From assembly GCF_030035675.1 (NCBI RefSeq), contig NC_084499.1:20439953-20503952 (forward strand): DNA of 64,000 nucleotides. Direction: 5' to 3'. How positions within the stretch are numbered: position 1 is the first letter of the stretch; each line of letters begins with the position of its first letter. The translations under genes were made by a program, and so were the position numbers. Of the stretch, positions 25,736-37,700 are shown in pieces. This DNA comes from Rhineura floridana (lineage: Eukaryota; Chordata; Lepidosauria; Squamata; Rhineuridae). The notes below the pieces were generated by a model that was not told where the DNA came from, did no database searches, and was given only the letters and a program-made list of their open reading frames with translations.

Positions 25736-28700
25736 CTGAAGAGAGGACAAGGCCAAAATATATATCTATTTCCATCAAACGGCTTTCATTTAATTATCTC
25801 ATTCCTACTAAACAATTGTTGCACAGGGAGAGTGGTCCCCTCTCACCTCCATCCCCCAAACATCACTTCCATTACCAACATGTTTTTACCAAAACATCTC
25901 AAAAAATGGGAAAACCTGAATCCTGAAAGAGCAAAGGAGGTGGCTTATTTTGAGTCACTCGCCTGCGCAAGCAGAGAAAAACGTGCACACTGTGTCATTG
26001 TATATGCAAGCTTCCCTTAAAATACATGCTTTGTATGCGTTCCTGCCCATTCCCCCTTACAGTGCCGCATGTTTGTATACATATTCCCCACAAAATACAT
26101 AGCTGTGTGCACATTTTCTTTTGAAATGACGCAGCACTGCAAAATGTGGAGACGTGCACAGTCTGACTGACTGCCCCGTTCTGATCTGCAAACAACTCCA
26201 ATTAGGCCGGATCGCTTCAGAAGGCAGATCGAACAAATTGGTTTTGCATCCCCGCCTATGTCATGTCCTTGCAATGACCCTGCAGTCCAGTGGCAATCAA
26301 GACCGGGAGTCAAAGTCTGCAGAGCCTCCAGCTAAAGAGCCAGATCAAGTAGCTCTGAGCCAGCTGCTGGAGAACAGGAGACCACCGAGCTTGAAACGGA
26401 TGGGCGTGAGCCCCCAGAAAAATCTCACACACCTGTAGGGCCCTCCCAAACTCTCATGGACACCTTCTCCTGAGAAGCCAAATGTCTCCCACAGGGCTCA
26501 CACAGGTCCAGAATGCAGGAGGAGTGTCTGTCTTCAGGCCAGGAGGTTGGCCCTTTAAGAACTTAAAAGCTGATCACAAGGAGGCAGTGGTTGCAAGAGG
26601 GAGTCTAGGGGTGGAGGCTTAAAAAGGCTGAGTGTGCTCTCAACCTTTCTGGGAGCACGTTGCTCGCTTGGAGCTCTCCACGGTCCTGACATGACCCGCA
26701 GGTTCCCGCGCCAGACCTAGGGAAAGGGCTCCAGATCATTTTGGTTCTCCTTTCCCCCACCTTTTTTTTTGGCACAGAGACATCCTTAAGGAAGAGTTGA
26801 CCTTAACTGAACAGTATTTCCAACGTGAACACATGTTTAGATATCACCATTAGGAGACTCATAATTGCCATAAATGTGAACTTTGCTTTTCTGTACACTA
26901 CCGGCATTTTTGTTTTACATGGAAAACATAGGAAGCTGCGTTATAGTGAGTCAGACCTATCGGTCCATCTAGCTCAGTACACTGGCTGGCAGCAGCTCTC
27001 CAGGGTTTCTGAGGCAGGGGTCTCTCCCAGCCCTACCTAGAAATGCCATAGGGGATTGAACCTGGGACCTTCTGCATACAAAGCAGATGCTTACCACTGG
27101 TATTGCCAAAAAAAGTAAGATCCTAGTCCTCATAGTTCTGAATAAAGTGTTGAATTAAATAGGAACACAGGAGAGTGCTTTAGACTGAGTCAGGCCCTTG
27201 GCCCATCTAGCTCAGTATTGGCTACACTGACTGGCAGCTGCTCTCCAGGAGTTCAGGCCGGGGTCTCTCCCAGCCCTACATGGAGATGCCATTGAGGACT
27301 GAACTTGGGGCTTCCTGCTCTGCCCACTGAGCCACCTCCCTTCTTCAAGTACACCCCTCCTAATCTTTGCTCCCAGCCTCCATAAATATTCACAGGCTTC
27401 CTAGCAAGCGCCCACCTTCGAATATATTCATCCTCTTTCTGCCAACGGCTGCAATTAACATGCAAATGAGACTGGGGTTACCATGCCAAGAGGGATCTCA
27501 CAAGTTTAAACATCTGCTTAACGAACTACGCTTTCTGCAGGGCACATTTGAGCTCAGATCCCTCAGAGGACCACGCCAGCATGCCACAACAAGGGCCGTG
27601 TTGCTTCCCAAATGAGGCTGACCCTGCTGCTTCTGATGGCTTTAACTGGGGACTAGCAGGATAGGGTTCTGAAGGGTAGCTGTCAGCAAGAAGACAATGC
27701 TCTGTGTTGTATACAATGCCAGTCCTACTCAGAGTAGACCCACTGATGTTAATAAACATGGCTAACTTAGGTAGATTTATTTCAGTGGGGCCAGGTTCAC
27801 ACCACACAGTTATTCCACTATTATTCCACTTTAAGTAGTCATGGCTTCCCCCCCAAAGAATCCTGGGAACTGTCATTTGTGCAGAGAGTTGTTAGGAGAT
27901 CCCTCTTCTCCTCATAGATCTACAAATCTCAGAGTTCCCAAGGCAGAGGGACTGGTTGTTAAACCACTCTAGGAATTGCAGTTCTGTGAAGGGAAGAGGG
28001 GGTCACCTAACAACTCTCAGAACCTTTCCCAAACTACCCTTTCCAGGATTCTTTGGAGGGAGCCATCACTGTTTAAAGTGGAATAAATGTCTGGTGTGAC
28101 TGTGGCCTGGGTCTACCCTGAGCAGGACTTACAATAGTTGAGTGCAACCCATTGACGTTTATGAGCGTGGGTAATGTAGGCCAATTAATTTCAGTGGCTC
28201 CACTACAAGTAAACATTAGTTAGATACAACCCTCTGTAATTGGCCAACAGCCCTTAGCTCACGGCAGTGAATCCCTGATTTGTCACAGCACACCCAAGTC
28301 AAGCCAGCATTGTCTTGTTTTGTAACTGTGGGGCGTTTCCATCTCAACCTATTCGGCACAGACACACCAGGCAGTCCCCATCCCTTGAGACTTATCTACC
28401 TGGTCCAAAATAAGCTGTCAAGAGATTCCACCTTCACCAACATGTATCTTCCCCATCCCCAGCAAACCTTTGATGTCAAAAGTCCCCCTTTTCCATTCAG
28501 GCTGCCTGTCACATTATTAGATGCCAGCAAAAGGGAGAAAGGAACAGCTGAAAGCACAGGGAAGGCAAATGCCCTCTGCAGTTAATTGCAGAAATCATGG
28601 CGACAAGTGGAGGGTGCATCTCCTTCCGGGAACAGCAAAGGGGTGGGCAGAAGACCAGGGTGTCAAACAGTTGATGAAGCATGGGGCTGAGGAGGAGCAC

Positions 28701-31700
28701 TGCTCCAAATTTATTTCTTTTAAAAATCTCGTACCCGGTCACACAGCTTTCTAGAAAACTCAGGGCAGCTCACAACAAGATTCAAAACAGGAAAAACAGA
28801 ACTACACACAAAATGGAAATCAAATGTGCACCAAACCCACACTGCAAAGAGAAGTGTATGATCCAACTGGGAACTGCGTCCCACAGGAGCCTCAGATCGC
28901 GTGTGTCTGGTGCAAAACAGCAGACTGGGCTAATTACCAGATGTGTTCCCTGGAAACCATTTTATTCCTTGAAAATGTGATGTATGAAGCACCCCTGACA
29001 GTTCCATTTTAAAGTCCGAGCAAAGAACGCATTCGAGGGTTCCACTGCCATCAACTTGGAGGATGGTTCAGCCAGCTTTATAGAGACGCCTTCGATATGA
29101 GAAGCACCCGGGGGCCAGGAAGACAATCCAACACATTCATTATCACATAGAAATTTCTCTCCTCGCTTCCCCCCTCCCTTTAAGACAGAATTGTCCATTC
29201 ATCCCAACACAATGTTGAGGCGTGACATCTCCAACACTCACCGGTCCTCCATCAGGATCCCGGATGTAACCATATGCAATTGTCTTGTTGATAGCATGTC
29301 CAAACTCTGCCCTGCGGATGTGCCCAACAGCTTTGCCATTTCTCCAGATGGCCTCCAGCCCAAACATGGGGGCTTTTCTTGAAGAGACACATGTTAAGAA
29401 ATGGGTGAGAGAAATATTTTGAAGCATTAAAACTATTTAAGTATATCTTCCTGCTATGGGGGGGGGAAGAGTAGCAATTTTTGTTAAAAAAGATCTTCCC
29501 CAAATAAGATTTACAGAATAGCTAAGGGAATCCATCAGGGTGCTGTATGAACACAGATAAATCATTATGCTTGGCAATATCTATGCATCTAATGATAAGC
29601 AATAGATATTGACTGAGAGAATAAAGAAGATTATAGAAGCCAATTTAGATAGTGAAATGATAATTGGGAAAAGCTTTATCTTCACCACTTCAACATCCAT
29701 CCCACACTCATTTGACAATATCATTACACACCTGAACAGCACAGAGCAGCAACATTGGTTAGCAAGGCAGCAGGTTGTGGCAGACCACAGACTAGCTTTC
29801 TTTGCAAATGTAAAGGCTGGGCAGAGACCAGGGATGTGCTAGGATTCCACCCAATTCAGATCTGGGACCCAATTTTCCATGAATTCACTTATTCTCTATC
29901 ATTGCAGATTGGATTTTTATGAAGCACTTTTCTGCTGATATAAGTGAAAATATTATATCGATATTGAAAATGGAAATGGCCTGCCTTCAAGTCGATCCCG
30001 ACTTATGGCGACCCTACGAATAGGGTTTTCATGGCAAGTGGTATTCAGAGGGGGTTTACCATTGCCTCACTCTGAGGCTGAGAGGCAATGACTGGCCCAA
30101 GGTCACCAGTGAGCTTCATGGCTGAGTGGGGATTCGAACCCTGGACTCCCAGGTTGCAGTCCAACACCTTAACCACTATGCCACACTGAGAATGATAATT
30201 AACTATATTTCCTTTCATTTGTTGATATTTCTTTTCAAACTATCGATATTAATACAAATATTTTTGGGGAGGGAAAAATAGATCAATAAAAGCAGTGGCT
30301 AACGGACAAAGAATGAACTTGGATCAATACCAGCCTATTGGGTCAACAGAATGCTTTTGAACAGGCACCGCCAAGGAATCCCATCCCTAGTAGAGATGAG
30401 GGTGAGGAGTAAACAAATGCCAGATGCCTGCCAGTTGCGACTCACTCGTCAATGGTGAAGCAGACCAGACGGCGGAATATTCCAGCTGCTCTCTGGGCCT
30501 CAATGGCTTCCCGTCCAAGGAAAGGGATGCCAGTTTTGAGTTTGCACGTGAAGGCCAGGCCAGCTTCTAAGGGAGTGTCATCAGGACGAAGGTCTGCATG
30601 CCAGTGTCTGTAACCTGAGAAGAAACACACCAGCCGCAGATAGAAGAAATGGGGATTACTCCCTGACAATGACGAGTAAATCCCCCCTCCTTCCAGATTT
30701 CCTCAGAAGGCATCCAGTTTTTCCACGCTTTCTCAAAAAATCCAAGCCTATGCTCAGAGAGTCCAGGTTTCAGTCAAGCCTATTCTGAGAGAGGTCAGGT
30801 TTCAGCCAAGCTGATTCATTTCCTACTAGACCACGTTTCCAGCACCTGGCCCATCCACAGCAACACCCGACTGCCAGTTAGATTTCAGGCATGTTATAAA
30901 TGTTAAATAATAACCACAATAATAACAATAATAATATTTCTAAGATGGGAAATATGAATTTCAGTGACATAATACTGGATGCTGCCATCTATTGAGTCAG
31001 ACCAATCTATTGCTTTCAATGGGTCTACTCTGAGCAGGGCTACGATTGGCTGCAACCCTCATTCTCCAAGGCCCTCATTGCAAATAGGAGCAAGTACCGT
31101 CCAAACACCTTTTTCAATGCTGAGAGAGTCGATGGCTCGGTAGCCAGCATTGGCGATGCCGTGCCGGGCACCAGCCTTCATGACCGACTGGTAGACCTTC
31201 ACACAGTGTTCCTTGGGCACATGAAGCTCCCAGCCCATCTCGCCCACAAATGACAGCCGCATGGCACGGACCTGAGAGGCGAGCATGAAAGAGAAAGGGT
31301 TGACGAGGGTAAAGAATGGATGCAAACACCTTAACAATTCGCCTCATCCTCCTTTCCCACCAGGCCATAGTGGCTGTGATGTCAGTGGAACCCACCCTGG
31401 GCTTTAATTAACTTTCAAGGCACTGTCCACGGTGCTGAAACCCACAAGCTTCAGCACCTTGGGATGGGTCCTTGAAAGTTCAGAGTAAAACCCAGTGCTG
31501 ATTCCACTGCCCTACTGACATCACAGCTGCCATGGCTGCCAGCCTCCCTCCCTGTCATCTTCAGCTGATCAAGCTTTTTTTGGCCTTTGGCACTTGTTAC
31601 TTGCTGTATTTGACCCTCTTGAGACAAAGCATTCACCCTCAAAGCAGCTCACGACAATGAAGATCCTGTGGCCCGCAGGCATAAAACAGAGAGATGTATC

Positions 31701-34700
31701 CAATGCTTTGGACATAAAAAGAGCCTTGCTGGATCAGGCCAAAGGGGCCCATCTAGTCCAGCCTCCCATCCTCACAGCAGCCAACCAGATGCCCCAATGG
31801 GAAGCCCACAAGCAGGACCTGAGTGCAGCCCCTCCTGTGGTTTCCAGCAACTGGCATTCAGAGGCACGGCGGGCATGCACACCTGTCGAGCCATGTGTCA
31901 GTTCCCAACAGCTTTGGCCGAAAGGATCTCTGCCTGTGACCCAGCAGAACCCCTGCCAATCAGATCCAGCAATGCCGAGCTAGGCAAGGCAATGGTCCGA
32001 TGGCAGCCTCGTGCGTCCGCACTCGGAGTGGCACCCAAACCCGCGACTGCTGTTCAGGCAGGCGCCTGGCCTGCTTCCTTGTCAGGTGAGATCCACTTTC
32101 AATGCACCAATGCGGCGGCTGGCTTCCAAGGAAGTGAGCCTTACCCTCCAGAGAATGTGTCTTATCAATGGCTTCTGGTCACATGGGCTGTGTTTTTCCT
32201 CCACTGTCAGAGGTGGCACACTTCTGAAGGCCAGATGCCGGAAGCCACAGGAGGGGAGAGCCCTACTGGGCTCAGGCCCCCACTTAGGGGCTTCCCATCG
32301 GGGCAGCTGGTGGGCCACTGGGAGAACAGGAGGCTGGACTAGATGGGCCCCTTTGGCCAGATCCAGCAGCCGGGCTCTCCTTAGATCCTTAAAGTGCTCT
32401 TCAGCTTCAAAGCATGTGGCAAAGTGACCGCAGGGTCAAGCCTGCTTTTCTCAGCCTCACCTCTGAAAACAAGAGAGGTTCGATTCCCACCCACCCACCG
32501 CAATCTCTGCACTTTTACCCCCTTCCCGATTGGATCGTCAACCTTCAGAAATCCTTTACTGCGCCACTGAGGCTGTGACAGCTCCCAGTGCGCGGCTCTA
32601 TTGTCAGGGAGCTCAAAATAAACCCTACAGTACCTTTTCTGCTTCCCGCCCCATGGTTACCGAGGGAGTCGCTCTTCGAAGCATGGCATTATACTTTCAT
32701 CGCTGTTTATTTCAGATGCGCCTTTTGAGAAATAACACAGGAGGGGCGGCAGTTCAACGTGCCCCCTCCCCATTTCTCTTTCTTCAGCCCACTGACTGGC
32801 ATCTGCTCTCTCACTAGGGTGTCCAGATTTCTTCCCCTCCCGGCCAAGTTTTAACAGCAGGCAGAAATTCAATGGGGTAGCTCTGCCTACTGCAATATAG
32901 ACATGCACATCCTGACTAAACCACCACCACCTGTCACTATTAAAGGCACAAGCCTCTGTCAAAGGGAAAATACTCACTAGAAGTCCCTGTATGTATTGGG
33001 GGGAGGCCTCAAAGCTGGTCTCCTAGCTGTTAGGCTTCTTTAGTACTAGTGATGCAAGCCTGAAGACAAACCACTTAGCTAAGCTATGGAACTCCTCCCA
33101 CAAGAGGTAGTGGTGCCCAACAGGATGGTTGTAAAAGAGGATTTGTGGAGGACAAGGTAACAAACGGCTACTAACCCTGATGATTATATATATATGAGCC
33201 CACCCAGACCCTTAGATCTTCTTCTGAGGCCCTTCTCCAGGTTCCCCCTTCGAGGGAGGTTCGGAGGGTGCTGACAAAGGGAGAGGGCCTTTTCAGTCGT
33301 GGCTCCCCATCTGTGGAATGTGCTCCCCAGTGAGGTCCACCTGGCACCTTCACTGACATCTTTTCAGCACCAGCTAATGACTTTTCCCAGGCATTTGACA
33401 GACTGAGATGGCACTGTTTTGGTTTTAGTGTGCTGCCCAAATTTTCTGGCTGCAGGTGGGTGGGTGGGTCTTTTATTGTTTTGTTTCAATGGTGGGATAT
33501 ATTTATTTTTGTGTTTAACAAGGTTAAGTTGCTTGGAGGCCTTTGGGTAACAAGCAACTGACAAATCTTAATCATTATCATGAGATGATGTTGTTTGTAT
33601 TAGGGTTCTGCCAAAGCTTTACGTGGCTTTTATGGTATGGTTATGGTGTGGTATGGTTTTTATGGCATGGTATAGTTCCTTTTGTTTTTAACAATGTTGT
33701 GAGCTGCTTGGAGACCTTTGGGTAACAAGCAAAACTGGACTATGGCAAGTTCTATTTGTTGGTGTATTTGCTAAAGAATCTGACTGTTGTTGTTTTAATT
33801 GTTTGCTATTTGTTCAACAAATCTTTTGAAAACGAAAAAATCAAATCAGATTGTCACATACATAGAGGTGCCAAGAACCTTACCATGCAACCCGCAGCCT
33901 TCACCAGCTTGTGCAACGAGAAGGGAAACGCTTCGTTGCTGAGATCTGTCTCCAGCACTTCCTGCAAGACGGTGCGGCTGTGAGGAAGGAGAACAACCCT
34001 GGTGATGAGGAGGGTGGCAACCAACACTCCAGGGATGACCCACACTCACATGAGAGCCAGGGTTGTGAAGTGGCTAGGGTGTCAGACTGGGACCTTGGGA
34101 GGCCAGGGTTCAAATTCTCACTCCACCATGAAGCTCACTGGGTAACCTTGGGCCAGTGGCGGCTGGTAGATCCAGGTCAGTGGGGCAGCGGAATCTTCTC
34201 CAGGTTTTAGTAGGCTGAAGTTTCAAGGAGCTGTCTCTAACTCTGCATGTAGCTTACCTGGACACAAGCTGTTAAAACCAGTTGTTGACTCCCTCCGTTA
34301 TAGCTAAGGGCAAGACCTTTGAAGCTTCAGGAGATAAGCCAAAAGGAGTCTGTGCTTTGGATTCATACTGAAATGCCACGCCTATCTGAGGCTTTGACTT
34401 ATAGGAGTCCCCTATCCAAAAGTCTGTAGCGGCAAAAGAGTTTTAGTGCAAATTTCTCGTAATCTATCTTCTGTATGCAATTTTGCCCAATAGACACATT
34501 TTTGCCAACCAAACTTTCCTTAATATAATGCATTTCTGCATGTGCTTTTCAGGAATCCATGCATTTTTAGGGACATTTTACCCCAGCAAGTACCTTCCTG
34601 TACATATTACAAGGCTGGAGGGAAAGAGCCCCATCCAATTATCTGCTCACTTTCACCTCTGGCCCCACCCACCATTAGCATGTGGCCCCCCAAACGTTTC

Positions 34701-37700
34701 CCTTGAGGGAATGCGGCCCTTGGGCTGGAAAGGTTTTTAACTACCCCAAAAATCACAGAATGCAGCTCTAGAGGTTGGGAGGAGTTTTTTTCCCTTGCCG
34801 ACATGGAAAATCTTAGGTCTCTGGTAACAAGGACTCATTTGCTTTAAACATGTCAGAAAAGATTTTGTGGGTTTCCCCCCCTCCTGCCCTGAATAAGCCA
34901 GCACAGAAGACTGACAGGAGCCAGAGATTATCTTTAGAGGCCAGGGACATTTTCTTGCCTATTGAGCATAGGATCTCTCCACATGTCACAGACGTCGACG
35001 CATCAAGGCTGAGATGCAGTGACTGTTCTCTTAGGAGCAGCCTCGAGCCGGGAAAGAATGCCATTAACAGGGCCACAGGCAGCATTATGAAAATGAAGGA
35101 CGCCAAGCAAGGATAATGAGTGGAAATCCTCTTAAAGTGCAAAGCTGCGCCTGCCCTCAAAATTGCACAGGCAGAATGGGGCATTCATAAGTGCCCATCA
35201 GGAGGAAAAGAAAAGCTTTGGAGACGTGACATCCCATCACACTGGACGTGCCCTCTGCTGAGACATCTCTAAGCCTATTTGGGAAAAAGCTACCGCCTGG
35301 AGGTAGACCATCTTTTTGCACATGGAAGGTCCCAGGTTCAATCTCTGGCATCTCCAGGTAGGGCTAAGAGAGACATGCCTGAAACCCTGGAGAGCCCCTG
35401 TCAGTCAGCGTGGGCAATACTGAGCTAGGTGGACCAATGCGTGGGGGGGGGGGAAGGTAGAGAAATTCAATTCAGTTTGCATTTAAAGCTGAACGTATCA
35501 ACTTTGCAATTTCCAAAACGGTACGAGAGCTGAAACACAGCCATCCTTCAAAAGGCACACTTATCCGAATTTTGCAATGCAGTTCTCCAGCCAAACAATA
35601 TTTGTGTGTCCGAGTCGAAAACTGTACACCAAAATGTGTTTATTAGGAGAAATGCATACTAAAATGCTGAAGAAGTCTCACGAGGATTTAAACAAACAAG
35701 CAAACGGCTGCAGAAATGTGGAGCACTGAATTTAAGTTTGAAACGATGCGAAACAGAGGGAAGCGAAATGATCATTCTGTCCCTAGCCCAGCCTTTCCCA
35801 ACCAGTGTGCCTCCAGATGTTGTTGGACCACAACTCCCATCAGCCTCAGCCAGCACTGCCAGTGGGAGGCTGATGGGAGTTGTGGTCCAACAATGTCTGG
35901 AGGCACACTGGTTGGGAAAGGCTGCGCCTAGCCAATGGTCTGGGCTCAGTAGAAGGCGGGGGGAAGGACCATAGCTCAGTGGTAACGCCTTCGACATGCT
36001 CAGTACATAGGAAGTTGCCTTATACTGAGTCAAACCCTGGTCCATCCAGTTCAGCATTGTCTACACTGACTGGCAGCGGCTGTGCAGGATTGCAGACAGA
36101 ATTCTCTCCTAGTCCTACCTGGAGATGCCACCGGGGCTTGAACCTGTGACCCTCTGCATCTAAGGCAGGTACTCTACCCCCGAGCTACGGACCTTTCCTG
36201 TCAGCCCATGCAGCTGTTGATTACAATAGTTCATACTCAGTGTGCAAAACTAGGCAGCTGACCGGAAAAATCAATATGCTTCTGAGGAATATGGACTCCA
36301 AAACACAGCGTGAGTGCGTGGATGTACCGGGAAGGGGAAGGAGGGAGATCACCACCCTACTTTCCCCCCCACATGGCACCTCTGCAGCTGCCACCGTTCT
36401 GTGGTGATGGGCTGAAAGTACCCATCTATCCCCCAACCAAAGATCTACAAAGGCCTCTTGATCAGTTTCTCCAAACTGGCTGAAATCCTTTTAACTTCAC
36501 TAGGAACTGCACGTGCACAGGAAACGGAGGGCTTTTTAGGTGAAAGGGCCAGTTCTCGAGAGCGTCTCAGAATCCAGAGCCCTGTGGAATATAGAAAGCT
36601 GCCTTACGCTAGTCTGATCACTGGTCCATCTAGCTCAGTACTTCCTACACAGACTGGCAGCAGCTCTCCAGGGTTTCAGGCAGGGGCTCTTTTCGCAGCC
36701 CTGTCTGGAGATGCCATTGTGGAATTGAACCCGGGACCTTCGGCGTACAAAGCTTTGCCACTGAGCTTTGCCACTGAGCTACGGCCCTTCCTAAACAGGA
36801 ACATAGAAAACTGCCTTATATCGAGAGACCTGGGACATCAGTACGGTCCGCACTGACTGGCAGGAGCTTTCCAGGGCTTCAGGCAGGGGGCATTCCTAGC
36901 CCTACCTGTTGGGGACATGCTGCATGCAAAGCAGAGCTGAGCTACAGGGAGCGTACAATAAGCACCCTCGTTTCTTCAGCCACGGATTAGAAGGGCAGCT
37001 GTACTTTTCCTGGTTCCACCCCAGTCAGTTCCCACGCGGGCCTCTCACCTGGACGGTCCCTGAATGCTGATCATTCCCAGCTGTTCCGACTGGTCAATCA
37101 ACCGGCACTGGAACCTCTTGTCCTGCAGAACCGTAGTGATGTGAGTCCAGTTGTGCTGTGCCACAGCACCCCCAATAGCGAGGTAGTAGCCGTCCCCTAG
37201 AAAAAGGGATACCAGAAAGCCGTTAGGCTGCCACGTTCCATAGCATGTGAATTCACACAAACTGATTTGGGGATTCCATCCCTAAATAAAATTAAATAAA
37301 ACAATACGGATTTACCCAAGTCCAGATAGGGTTTTCCGTGGCCCCGAGAAACTTAAATGAGCCTCCATATAGCAGGGCAGTACACCTCTGAATCAGGGTA
37401 AAAAACAGCCGTCCAGGCCTCTCCATCCGCTAATTTTTCCTCCCCAGCCCTCAATTTTTTTAATTTGCTTTTTATTATTGCTAAACAAGGGCTGCAGAAA
37501 AGGGCACTGGTCCCCCTGCCCCCCCCCCCCGCTGAGCCAGTAGAAGCAATTATGCCTGATGGAAACTCAATAAGCACCCGGACGGATTGCAAAGAGCCTC
37601 AAAGAGAGCGCACTAATTAGGTTACACTGGTTGATGGATCGTGACTGGGGTGGGGAGAGGACGTGACCAGCTAGGTGTCTAGTCAGAGGTAATGGAATCA

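Noticed and set aside
31668-32342. 224-codon frame on the + strand
   Set aside because: It is stitched from an inverted CR1 tail, unrecognised DNA and a direct CR1 tail within a SARDH intron.
33962-33965. Acceptor TCTTGCAG for the 33884 exon
   Set aside because: Using it would drop five conserved residues (RTVLQ) and break the frame with the preceding exon.
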